DNA of 64,000 nt, taken from positions 35,508-99,507 of the forward strand of contig CAMFHE010000020.1 in the NCBI GenBank assembly GCA_945952045.1, in the 5' to 3' direction. A program made the position numbers and the translations under genes. The notes below the pieces were generated by a model. That model was not told where the DNA came from and did not search any database. It saw only the letters and a list, made by a program, of their open reading frames with translations. The stretch is from an uncultured Rhizobium sp. Its GTDB lineage: Bacteria; Pseudomonadota; Alphaproteobacteria; Rhizobiales; Rhizobiaceae. Every line of letters starts with the position of its first letter. The stretch's first letter is position 1. This document shows, piece by piece, positions 54,824-62,892 of this stretch.

Positions 54824-55603
54824 TTATCCGATCCGCTTCAGGAAGCCATCGGGAGCAACGGTGATCTGCAGCTTGTCCTGCAGGGCGCGGTCGATTTCGA
54901 ATTCGGGATGGGTCTTGAGGAACTCCCAGACGGCGGTCTTGGGATTGGCGCCCTTGTTCCACGGACGATCCGGGTACATGTCCTGCGGCAGATCCTCGAC
55001 GACCGTATCGAAGACCACGCAGTAGCTGTCGGCGGTCACCAGCGGCGAATAGGCCTCGAGTTCGGCGAGCACATGGTCATGGGTGTGGTTGCTGTCAAGG
55101 CAGACGAGCACCCGCTCGAACGGCGCGGCAAACTCCCGTACCTGGCTCAAAATATCGTCGGCAACGCTCGATCCCTGCAGCATGCTGATGCGGTTCGACA
55201 TCGGATGCGCTTCGATTGCCGCGCGGTTGTGTTCGCGAATATCGATATCGATGCCGAGCACCTTCCGGCGCGGCTGCAGGACATCCAGCGTGGTCTTGTT
55301 CTCGATGGCGTCGGTCATGTCGAGCAGCGCCAGAAGAGATGCGCTGAGGATCAGCGAACCGCCATGCGCCACGCCGGTTTCGATGATGAGATCGGGCCGG
55401 GTTTTCCAGACGATCTCCTGCATGGCCACGATATCCTGCGGATACTGGATGATCGGCCGCCCCATCCAGAAATAATTGTAGGAATATTGCAGCTCGATCG
55501 AGCGCCGCAGAAAGCCGGCGGTCATTTCCTTGATGTCGGCATCCGCGCCGATACGCGCCACGCGCTCGGCGGATTCAGCTTCGAAAGGGGTCAGGTTGCT
55601 CAT
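54824..55603 (-). CDS. cephalosporin hydroxylase/CmcI-family SAM-dependent enzyme
   Basis: 259 residues in the CmcI/rhamnosyl O-methyltransferase family. SAM-fold signatures: LIIETGVAHGGSLILSASLL, VLGIDIDIREHNRAAIEAHP and VLVCLDSNHTHDHVLAELEA. The last is a metal-binding DSxHxxxH block. Family members methylate or hydroxylate sugars/antibiotics; in bacterial polysaccharide clusters they are thought to be O-methyltransferases. Third gene of a minus-strand cluster after the epimerase and C-methyltransferase, suggesting a role in surface glycan modification. Terminator downstream. Confidence 0.83.
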   Translation of the reverse strand: MSNLTPFEAESAERVARIGADADIKEMTAGFLRRSIELQYSYNYFWMGRPIIQYPQDIVAMQEIVWKTRPDLIIETGVAHGGSLILSASLLALLDMTDAIENKTTLDVLQPRRKVLGIDIDIREHNRAAIEAHPMSNRISMLQGSSVADDILSQVREFAAPFERVLVCLDSNHTHDHVLAELEAYSPLVTADSYCVVFDTVVEDLPQDMYPDRPWNKGANPKTAVWEFLKTHPEFEIDRALQDKLQITVAPDGFLKRIG

Positions 55604-55647
55604 GTCACGTCCAGAAATTCATGTGGGAGTTAGCCTCAAGCGCCGGT

Positions 55648-56733
55648 TCAGGCCGCCGATCGAGGCGATGTCTTGTCGATGGTGATGTAGGTCAGCCGGT
55701 TTTGCGAAATCGCCCGAACCTCTTCGAGATAGTTCGAGTTGACGACATAGATCGGCGTCCCCTCCTCCAGCGTCGGCAGCACGTCTGCCGGCGCGCGCAC
55801 CTGCAGGCCGGTCGCAGCGAGAAACAGCCCCTGCTTGGCCGGGCTGATATCGATGACCGTTTCGACCGGCCGTCCGGCGCGCTCACACATCAATGCCAGG
55901 ATCACGCCTTTCGACGCGCCGCCCCAGATGATGGCGGGCGCGGGCGTCAGGGAACCGATGCTTTTAAGGCCATCGGAAAAATCCGCAGGGAATGCGACAC
56001 GGTCTTCACCGTCGATCTTCGGGCGGCGCAACGACGACAGATCGCCGACCACGTAAATATACTGGCCGCCGAACACATGGCCGCTTTCCACCACCGAACC
56101 GAAGATCCGATGGAAATCGCCCAGACGGAAGTAGTTCACATGCTCATGGAAGATATCGTACCAGACATGGTTTTCGCAGATCCAGTCGAAGCACGGAACC
56201 TCGATATAGATGCGGCCACGATTGCCGTTGGCGGCGGCGATATCGAACAGGAAGGAGACCGGATCGGGGATATGCTCCAGCACATGGCGCAGGATGATGC
56301 CCTCGCCGGCAATGCCGATGCCTTGCGTGAAATATTCGCAGCGGATGCGCGGATCGCTGCCTTCATAGGTGGGATCGAAACCGATGATATCGGCGCCTTG
56401 CGACGTCAGGAGGTCCAGAAACATGCCCTTGCCGCAGCCGACCTCGACCAGCGAGGTCAGGCCCATCGTGCGCCGGACGATGCCGGCGACATCGTTGAGA
56501 TGCGCCTGGAAGATCGTGCTCGTGCTCTGGTCGTTCTGATAGAAGGCGTCGTAATTCATGACCTCCGGCCGAAACGCGGCATTGTAGACGAGGCCCGTTT
56601 CCAGATCCTCGACGATGCGCAGATCGCCGCGCGGGCAGTCGCGCGCATCGTCGCGGCTGGGATACATGCGGTTCTGAAAGGCCGGAAAATCATTCTGTTC
56701 GTAAAGAACGCGTTGGCTGGGTGCGGTGGTCAT
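55648..56733 (-). CDS. SAM-dependent C-methyltransferase, deoxysugar type
   Basis: 361 residues. A methyltransferase core with LVEVGCGKGMFLDLLTSQGA (SAM), HVLEHIPDPVSFLFDIA and a HEHVNYF motif (about 190), followed by a C-terminal domain (WGGASKGVILALMCERAG, YVVNSNYLEEVRAIS). This matches the NDP-sugar C-methyltransferase type (Methyltransf_13/14). An N-terminal zinc-binding cysteine set is not obvious here. ATG at 56733; a GTG at 56760 would overlap the upstream stop by four bases. Probably acts in O-antigen or capsule sugar synthesis. Confidence 0.83.
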   Translation of the reverse strand: MTTAPSQRVLYEQNDFPAFQNRMYPSRDDARDCPRGDLRIVEDLETGLVYNAAFRPEVMNYDAFYQNDQSTSTIFQAHLNDVAGIVRRTMGLTSLVEVGCGKGMFLDLLTSQGADIIGFDPTYEGSDPRIRCEYFTQGIGIAGEGIILRHVLEHIPDPVSFLFDIAAANGNRGRIYIEVPCFDWICENHVWYDIFHEHVNYFRLGDFHRIFGSVVESGHVFGGQYIYVVGDLSSLRRPKIDGEDRVAFPADFSDGLKSIGSLTPAPAIIWGGASKGVILALMCERAGRPVETVIDISPAKQGLFLAATGLQVRAPADVLPTLEEGTPIYVVNSNYLEEVRAISQNRLTYITIDKTSPRSAA

Positions 56734-56756
56734 GGGAATCTCGGTTTCTTCTAAGG

Positions 56757-57581
56757 TCACGGGACGCCGACAATACGGGGAGGATCGAAGGAATTATCCG
56801 GGCGGGCGCCGAAATTGAGAAGGTCGGGCCTGCCGTATTCGGCTGCGATGCTGAAGGCCAGTTCGCGAATTGTGATCGGTACGCCGGAGCAGATATTCAC
56901 CGGGCCGGTACGCGCGCCGCGCGCGACATCGACGATCCCGGCCGCTGCGTCGCGCGCATCGAGATAGTCGCGAACCTGCGCGCCGCTCGTCAGATCGGCG
57001 GTCTTGCCGCTGGAAAGGCAGGCGCGAAGATAGGGCACGAAGCGCCGCTCGTCCTCGCCCGGCCCGTAAAGGTAAAACAGCCTGCACCATGCGAACGCCA
57101 TGCCGGCGGCTGGCAGCCAGTTCGACAGGCAGGCATAGGTCGACATTTTTGCCGCCGCATACAGCGTCTGCGGCCTCAGCGGCGTTTCAACGGAGAGATC
57201 GCCGGCCGAAAGGTCGTATTCGAAGCAGGTCCCGATGCCCACGAAGCGGGCCACGCCAGCGCTTATGCATCCCTTGGCCATCTCGACTGTGCCGCTCAGG
57301 CAATCGAGATTCTCCGGCGCATGCAGATATCGGCCGGGGACCGCATACCATGCCGCATGGATCACCGTGTCCATGCCTTCGGCAGCGCGGCTCCACCATG
57401 CCTCGTCCTCGTGGAAAAGCGACGGCGTCGTCACGATCGAAGCGATGCCGGGATGCCCTTCAAGCCCCTGCTCGCGGCCTTGCCGAACGACGGCGCGCAC
57501 CCGGTATCCATCGCCAGCGAGCACATTCAGAATATGTCGTCCGACAAAACCCGTCGCACCGGTCAGGAGAACGTTCTTCAT
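56757..57581 (-). CDS. NAD-dependent sugar epimerase/reductase (SDR-extended)
   Basis: 274 residues. NAD motif LLTGATGFVGRHILNVL at the N-terminus, HAAWYAVPGRYL, catalytic pair YAAAKMSTYA (YxxxK, about 145) with GIGTCFEYD ahead of it, and LFYLYGPGEDERRFVP. Acts on nucleotide sugars, as 4-epimerase or 4-ketoreductase. First gene of a three-gene cluster with two SAM enzymes. The ATG at 57581 has no clear Shine-Dalgarno. The cluster follows tRNA-Arg across a 405-bp gap. Confidence 0.86.
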   Translation of the reverse strand: MKNVLLTGATGFVGRHILNVLAGDGYRVRAVVRQGREQGLEGHPGIASIVTTPSLFHEDEAWWSRAAEGMDTVIHAAWYAVPGRYLHAPENLDCLSGTVEMAKGCISAGVARFVGIGTCFEYDLSAGDLSVETPLRPQTLYAAAKMSTYACLSNWLPAAGMAFAWCRLFYLYGPGEDERRFVPYLRACLSSGKTADLTSGAQVRDYLDARDAAAGIVDVARGARTGPVNICSGVPITIRELAFSIAAEYGRPDLLNFGARPDNSFDPPRIVGVP

Positions 57582-57986
57582 GCAGGAGACTGCCCGGCAT
57601 CGGCACATGCGGCGCCCACATTGGCGATAAGCGATATCTGCATGCAGCGCCAACCCTTGTAGACGAGGCGAAAGTTTCCAGCCGGAGCATCGGCAAACCT
57701 ATCCCGGCGCGCCGGACCGGTACGGTTTCCGGACGCTGTCTCGACTCTTAAAAGTGCATGCTGGTGCGGAGCTTGACCGCGGGCAGCGTCGCCCGTTTTA
57801 CCGCGCAGCGGCGCGCAGCTTTCGACGCCAAAATCCTGCCCTGCTGATGGCCTTGGCGGACATGACGCATGGTCATCGCCTGAGGTCCGGCGCGCTGTCG
57901 AGAGACGGGAAACCGTATCGCCGAACGATCGGCCGATATCCATCAAGTGACGGATATCTTTATCTATTTTTCAAGGGAAAGAGAAA
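57582..57986. other. 405-bp gap between the sugar cluster and tRNA-Arg
   Basis: No clear gene. An unidentified minus-strand reading frame of 122 codons (57578-57946) ends in ATGA overlapping the epimerase start, but it shows no recognised family and unusual codons. No repeat, integrase or duplicate of the tRNA end was seen. Confidence 0.4.
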
Positions 57987-58063
57987 TGGCGCACCCGAAG
58001 AGATTCGAACTCCTGACCCCCAGATTCGTAGTCTGGTGCTCTATCCAGCTGAGCTACGGGTGC
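57987..58063 (-). tRNA. tRNA-Arg (anticodon ACG)
   Basis: A 77-base tRNA with encoded CCA on the minus strand. Acceptor stem GCACCCG/CGGGTGC, D-arm GCTCAGCTGGATAGAGC, anticodon loop CTACGAA (ACG) and T-arm with GTTCGAATC. The 3' end faces the sugar cluster. Confidence 0.96.
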
Positions 58064-58137
58064 GCTGTGCAGCGGCGTTGCCGTCTGCGATGGCGGTTCT
58101 CTAAAACGTCATCGGGGAGATTGCAACCCCTTATTTC

Positions 58138-58165
58138 AAAAAAGCTTCATTTTTTTCAGAAGCCT
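58138..58165 (-). terminator. terminator-like hairpin after the sensor kinase
   Basis: GCTTC pairs with GAAGC across a loop of A residues, followed by a run of T on the minus strand, just after the kinase stop at 58173. Confidence 0.6.
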
Positions 58166-58172
58166 GTTCCGC

Positions 58173-59657
58173 TCAGGCGCGGGCGCGGTAATCCTGCAGC
58201 GAAACCGGCCGGTCGGGGATCTCGATGCGGAACAGTGTGCCGGGCCCCGGTTTCTCGGCAAGTGCGATCGTGCCGCCATGGGCGAGCACGAGTTCGCGGG
58301 CGATGACGAGGCCAAGGCCGGTGCCGCCCGAGCGGGCCGAGCCCTTGAAGGCGGAAAACAGGTTTTCACGCGCCTTGGCCGGCATGCCCGGCCCGGTATC
58401 GTCGATATCGATGCTGACGACGCTGCCGATTCGCTGCGCCGAGACAGTGATTCGTCGTGGATCGGATGATTCGGCCGGTCTTGGGGCCAGAAGCGCCTGA
58501 TGCGCATTGCGACAGAGATTGTGGACGATGCGGAACAATTGCTCGCCATCGGCATCGACCACCAGTTCGGCCGAGACCAACTCGACGAACTCGATGCCGG
58601 TCTCGGCCTCGATCGCGAGCAGTTCACGCACCTCCTGCACCAGCGCGGCCAGCGACACCGGCTTGCGCCGCGGCGCAGCCTCCGCGGCCTGCCCGTAAGC
58701 CAGCACTTCGCTGGTATAGCCGACGGCGCGGTCGATGGTGCGGAGGAGTTTCGGGGCGAAGCGCTTGACCATGGGGTCGTCGACATCCACCAGCCGGTCC
58801 GACATCAGCTGTGCAGAGGCCAGAATATTACGCATATCGTGATTGATCTTGGAGACGGCGAGGCCGAGATCGGCAAGGTTTTTCTGCTGCTTCAACGTAT
58901 GCTGCAGATGGCTTTGCATGGCGGCCAGATGCAGGCCGGCCAGCGCCAGCTCGTCGCGACCGGGCTCGGCGACCATGATGCGGGCGGGATCTTCCGGCTG
59001 TTCGGAAAAATCCTGCATGCTCAGCGTCAACCGCCGGATCGGACGAATCAGCAGCCGGTTGATGGCAAAGAAGATCAGCGTCGCCGTGATCAGCGAAATC
59101 AGCACGGAGACGGCCAGCATATTGCCCGAATAGGTCAGCATGGCCCGGCGCAGGCTGGCATCGCTCATGACCAGCTCAATGGTCATGCTGCTGTCGCCGA
59201 TCGGCCCGTAGACGCGAATGATGCGATTGCCGCCAAAGAGAAGCGTGCCGAGCGCATCGCACATCGATCCCCAGCTGGTGGTTTCGGCGAGATTATACTG
59301 GCCGTCGACGGCGTTGGGCATATCGGTGGCGGCAAGCAGCCGCGAGGTGCCGTCCTTGCGCAGCACGATGGCGCGCGTGCCGGTGGCGACCAGCGTATCG
59401 TCCTGCAGCCCGCGCGGCAGATCAGAGGCTTGCAGCCCGTCGATGACGATGCCGGCGGCAGCGGCGGTGTTCAGCCGGTCCTGCAGCCAGCGCAGCCGCA
59501 TGGTCGAGATCGACGGCACGAAGATCAGCACTTCGGCGAGCATGATGAAGATAACGGTCAAGAGCAGCAATTTGCCCGACAGTCCGGCAAACAGGCCTCG
59601 CAGGCCCGGCTTCAGACGGCCATTGCAAGCAAGGGGCGCCACAGCGCTTTCCGGCAT
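58173..59657 (-). CDS. membrane sensor histidine kinase, orphan
   Basis: 494 residues. First membrane helix LLLLTVIFIMLAEVLIFVPS, a periplasmic sensor (about 60-175), second helix VSVLISLITATLIFFAINRL, a HAMP-like linker, the phospho-histidine region SKINHDMRNILASAQLMSDR (about 275), the N-box VHNLCRNAHQALL, DDTGPGMP and GGTGLGLVIARELVLAHGG. A complete ATP-binding module, so it should autophosphorylate. No response regulator is adjacent. The ATG at 59657 has GGAG seven bases upstream. Confidence 0.9.
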   Translation of the reverse strand: MPESAVAPLACNGRLKPGLRGLFAGLSGKLLLLTVIFIMLAEVLIFVPSISTMRLRWLQDRLNTAAAAGIVIDGLQASDLPRGLQDDTLVATGTRAIVLRKDGTSRLLAATDMPNAVDGQYNLAETTSWGSMCDALGTLLFGGNRIIRVYGPIGDSSMTIELVMSDASLRRAMLTYSGNMLAVSVLISLITATLIFFAINRLLIRPIRRLTLSMQDFSEQPEDPARIMVAEPGRDELALAGLHLAAMQSHLQHTLKQQKNLADLGLAVSKINHDMRNILASAQLMSDRLVDVDDPMVKRFAPKLLRTIDRAVGYTSEVLAYGQAAEAAPRRKPVSLAALVQEVRELLAIEAETGIEFVELVSAELVVDADGEQLFRIVHNLCRNAHQALLAPRPAESSDPRRITVSAQRIGSVVSIDIDDTGPGMPAKARENLFSAFKGSARSGGTGLGLVIARELVLAHGGTIALAEKPGPGTLFRIEIPDRPVSLQDYRARA

Positions 59658-59781
59658 CGGTTTCTCCATCCGTCGCGGTGCTGGTACGGGCGATGGCAAG
59701 AACCGTCATGGAAACCAACGCCCGGCGAACGCGCCCATCATAGAGCAAGCCGCCGGCGTTTTCCAACCATACCTCAGATGG

Positions 59782-59812
59782 CAAAAGGCCCGCCGCAATC
59801 AGCGACGGGCCT
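59782..59812 (-). terminator. intrinsic terminator of the chemoreceptor gene
   Basis: On the minus strand AGGCCCGTCG pairs with GGCGGGCCT (one mismatch) and is followed by a T run, 34 bp after the chemoreceptor stop. Confidence 0.75.
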
Positions 59813-59845
59813 CTTCATCTCCATTCTTCGCCAAATCGACCGACG

Positions 59846-61846
59846 TCAGAACTCTTCCCAGCTCTGCTGAGCGGCTGCGGCCGATCCGCCGCCGAAGGCG
59901 CGGGCGACATTGCCCATCATCCGCCGCGCCGGCGAGGCGACGCTGCGATGTTCCTCGACGCTTGCCACGGCGATGCGGGCTTCGCTGCCGTTGTCGACAC
60001 GAAAACGGGCGACGAGGCTGACGAGGCTCGATGCTTCCTGCGACAGCTTGTGGGTGGCGGCAGAGGTTTCCTCGACCATCGCCGCATTCTGCTGCGTCAC
60101 CTGATCCATCTGGTTGACGGCGGTGTTGACCTCCTGCAGCCCGGTCGACTGTTCGCGCGCCGAGGTGGCGATCGAATGGATGTGGTCGTTGATGCCGTTG
60201 ACCTGCACCTCGATGCCGGACAGCGCCTCGCCGGTCGCCTGCACCAGCTTGACGCCGGTCTGCACCTCGTCGCCGGACTTTGTGATCAGGCCCTTGATAT
60301 CCTTGGCGGCGGTGGCGGAACGCTGCGCCAGTTCGCGCACTTCCTGGGCAACGACCGCAAAGCCCTTGCCGGCTTCGCCGGCGCGTGCGGCTTCGACGCC
60401 GGCATTGAGCGCCAGCAGGTTGGTCTGGAAGGCGATCTCGTCGATGACGTTGATGATCTGGCTGATTTCACGCGAGGCCTGCTCGATGCGGCCCATGGCG
60501 TCGACGGCGTTGCGCACAACGACTGCCGACTGGGCGGCGTTGCGCTTGGCCTCGGTCACCATCGTCGTCGCCTCCTGGGCGCGATCGCTGGAATTGCGCA
60601 CAACGGCGGTGATTTCATCCAGCGCGGCGGAGGTTTGCTCCAGCGCAGCCGCCTGCTGTTCGGTGCGCTTCGACAGGTCGTCGCTGGCGGAGCGCATTTC
60701 ATTGGTGTTGGCGTTGATCGAGCCGGTCGTCTGCCCCACCTGGCGCATCGTGTCCTGAAGCGTGGCGAGCGTCGTGTTGACGTTGCGCTGCAGGTCGGCA
60801 AAGGCGCCCTGGAACTGGCCGCGCATGGATTGCGTGAGGTCTCCTTCCGCCAGCGCGCCGATGACGCGGCGCGTCTCGCCGATGCCGGCATCGACCGACG
60901 TCAGCAACTCATTAATGTTGCGGGCGAAGCGGTTGAGGTTTTCGTCCTGGTAATCCTTGTCGATGCGGCGCGAGAAATCACCGGCTGCGGCGGCACCCAC
61001 CACCTGCGACATGCTGGCCTGGAGATCGTCGGAGCGGGCGCGCATGGCCGTTTCCTGAGCATTCATGCGCTGGACGGCCAGACCGTTTTCCTTGAACACT
61101 TCCAGCGCCGTCATCATCTCGCCGATCTCGTCGGCGGGTTTTCTGGCCGGGATGGCGACGTCGAAATTGCCGCGGGCGACTTCGCCGATGGCGTTGGTGA
61201 CGCCACGGATCGGCGAACTCAGGTGATGCGTGCCGATATAAGCGCCCATGCCGGCGCCGGCGCCGATGCCGATGACGGTCATGCCGGCGACCAGAAGGAA
61301 GACCATCTGGCGGAAATCGTCGAGCGCCGCCTTCTGTTCGTCCAGCGTCGACCGGTCTGTGGCCACGATCTTGTCGATGGCCGCCTGGAAGGCCTTGCGG
61401 TTGGCGCGATTGGCTTCGTTGTTGCCCTGCTCGTTGGCGGCGGCGGCGCTGACCTGGGTTCCCAGGCGCGCTGTTTCGGCGCGGAAGGTGCGGAAGCCCT
61501 TGGCGCCGTCGAACACATCCTTCATCGCTTCGGCCTGGACAGGCGTCAGAAGCGCCCGCCATTCGCCGAGCACGTCGTCGATCTTGTCGAGGTTGGACAA
61601 TATGCCATCGGCGAATTTCTTGACCTCCTCAGGCGATTTCGCGGCATAGACACCGCGGGCTTCCATGACGACGGCGGTCACATAGCGGTTGAGCCGCTCG
61701 CCCTGGAAGGCGCGCTCGGAGGCGAGATTGTATTCACCGGCGCGCCGGTCGTATTCGCTGATCGCAAACAATGCGGTAGCGCCGATGACAAGGGCGGCAA
61801 AGCCCATGACCACGACCAGCAGGTTGATCTTCCCTCGTATTCTCAC
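59846..61846 (-). CDS. methyl-accepting chemotaxis protein
   Basis: 666 residues. N-terminal helix NLLVVVMGFAALVIGATALF, periplasmic four-helix sensor (about 35-185), second helix MVFLLVAGMTVIGIGAGAGM, HAMP domain(s) to about 340, and a full signalling domain with the hairpin tip IDEIAFQTNLLALNAGVEAA and RAGEAGKGFAVVAQEVRELA. The C-terminus ends SWEEF, a CheR/CheB docking pentapeptide like E. coli NWETF. The ligand is unknown. Transcription runs away from rpmH. Confidence 0.95.
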   Translation of the reverse strand: MRIRGKINLLVVVMGFAALVIGATALFAISEYDRRAGEYNLASERAFQGERLNRYVTAVVMEARGVYAAKSPEEVKKFADGILSNLDKIDDVLGEWRALLTPVQAEAMKDVFDGAKGFRTFRAETARLGTQVSAAAANEQGNNEANRANRKAFQAAIDKIVATDRSTLDEQKAALDDFRQMVFLLVAGMTVIGIGAGAGMGAYIGTHHLSSPIRGVTNAIGEVARGNFDVAIPARKPADEIGEMMTALEVFKENGLAVQRMNAQETAMRARSDDLQASMSQVVGAAAAGDFSRRIDKDYQDENLNRFARNINELLTSVDAGIGETRRVIGALAEGDLTQSMRGQFQGAFADLQRNVNTTLATLQDTMRQVGQTTGSINANTNEMRSASDDLSKRTEQQAAALEQTSAALDEITAVVRNSSDRAQEATTMVTEAKRNAAQSAVVVRNAVDAMGRIEQASREISQIINVIDEIAFQTNLLALNAGVEAARAGEAGKGFAVVAQEVRELAQRSATAAKDIKGLITKSGDEVQTGVKLVQATGEALSGIEVQVNGINDHIHSIATSAREQSTGLQEVNTAVNQMDQVTQQNAAMVEETSAATHKLSQEASSLVSLVARFRVDNGSEARIAVASVEEHRSVASPARRMMGNVARAFGGGSAAAAQQSWEEF

Positions 61847-62241
61847 TTGCGCATTCTCCCCAGGCGAGACCGTTGACCCCCAATGCCAACACGGTCAATT
61901 TTCTTACAATTGACATGAATTCGTTAAGTGACGGTTGCAGCCGGATGACTGTTCTAGCGCCTGAAACTGCGGCCATTCTCCCCAATTTTGGGGAGTTTTC
62001 GGTCATTTAAAACCAGGGGACGTACGATCGAGACAACCGACAATCGTTAATAGGCCTTGCCGCGACGGCCAAAAGCCGGACCGGCGCCGCTTCGATTGAC
62101 TTTGAGGCGCGTCATCCCTATAAGGCGCGCAACGTTCGGTCCTGTCGCCATGCCTCAGGCTGGTCAAGGTCGTGCGTCTTTTCCAAACGCTATTTGCGCA
62201 ATGCAAATCCAAGAAGGGCCGCACACCGCGGTATTAAATAA
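61847..62241. other. divergent gap between the chemoreceptor and rpmH
   Basis: A 395-bp gap. It holds the rpmH promoter (62096-62124) and the leader up to the rpmH ATG at 62242. The left half should hold the chemoreceptor promoter; no clear motif or further gene was seen. Confidence 0.5.
62096..62124 (+). promoter_or_regulatory. strong sigma70-type promoter of rpmH-rnpA-yidC
   Basis: TTGACT (62096-62101), 17-base spacer and TATAAG (62119-62124), close to consensus, about 110 bp upstream of the rpmH start. Confidence 0.75.
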
Positions 62242-62379
62242 ATGTCGAAGCGTACTTTCCAACCCTCGAAGCTCGTTCGCAAGCGTCGCCACGGTTTCCG
62301 TGCACGCATGGCCACCAAGGGCGGTCGCCTGGTTCTGTCGGCTCGCCGTCAGCGCGGCCGCAAGCGTCTTTCGGCCTAA
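62242..62379 (+). CDS. rpmH: 50S ribosomal protein L34
   Basis: 45 residues, very basic, with the universal L34 pattern [20 protein letters not shown] and [18 protein letters not shown]. It is part of the large ribosomal subunit. It is first in the common bacterial order rpmH-rnpA-yidC, with rnpA 33 bp downstream. Confidence 0.97.
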   Translation: MSKRTFQPSKLVRKRRHGFRARMATKGGRLVLSARRQRGRKRLSA

Positions 62380-62412
62380 AGCCGGACGCTGCCCGATGCG
62401 AGTTGCGGGCAC

Positions 62413-62892
62413 ATGACGCATGATGTCAAAGACAAGACTGCCGGGCGGCTGAAAAGCCGGCCGCAGTTTCTTGCCGTTCGCAACGGCGAGAAAAGGAAGG
62501 GGAAATTCTTCCTCCTCGAAGTCCTCGATCGCGCCCAGGCGCAAACCGGGGCAAATGCCCTGACGCAGGCACAGAGCGACGCGCCACGCGTCGGTTTTAC
62601 CGTTACCAAAAAACAGGGCAATGCGGTCGAGCGCAACCGGATGCGACGCCGCCTCAAGGAAGCCGTGCGGCTTTCCGCCCAGTTTGCAATGCAGCCCGGA
62701 CATGACTATGTGGTCGTCGCCCGGCGGGACGTGCTGAAAGCGTCCTTCGCTTCCCTTTCCGCCGAGCTGAACGGACGCATTGCAAATAGGCAGAGACATT
62801 TTTCCAAAAGGTCCGAGCCGTCGCGCTCGCCATTGCCGGAAACTGACAATAGCACCCAGCCGTCCGACGCCGGACGACCCAGGAAGGTATGA
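62413..62892 (+). CDS. rnpA: ribonuclease P protein component
   Basis: 159 residues, somewhat longer than E. coli RnpA (119), with extra residues at both ends. The RNase P signature is [20 protein letters not shown] (about 73-93). It binds the M1 RNA and helps mature tRNA 5' ends. Its TGA stop overlaps the yidC ATG by one base (TGATG), so the two are coupled. The C-terminal tail (Ser/Pro-rich) is variable in the family. Confidence 0.94.
   Translation: MTHDVKDKTAGRLKSRPQFLAVRNGEKRKGKFFLLEVLDRAQAQTGANALTQAQSDAPRVGFTVTKKQGNAVERNRMRRRLKEAVRLSAQFAMQPGHDYVVVARRDVLKASFASLSAELNGRIANRQRHFSKRSEPSRSPLPETDNSTQPSDAGRPRKV

Noticed and set aside
54733..57986. Duplicate of the tRNA-Arg 3' end as an att site
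   Set aside because: Looked for by eye on both strands of the sugar cluster; none seen, and no integrase. Island status remains inference only.
59948..61876. 642-codon plus-strand reading frame opposite the chemoreceptor
   Set aside because: Antisense to a complete chemoreceptor with all domain signatures; composition is the mirror of a GC-rich coding strand and no family is recognisable.
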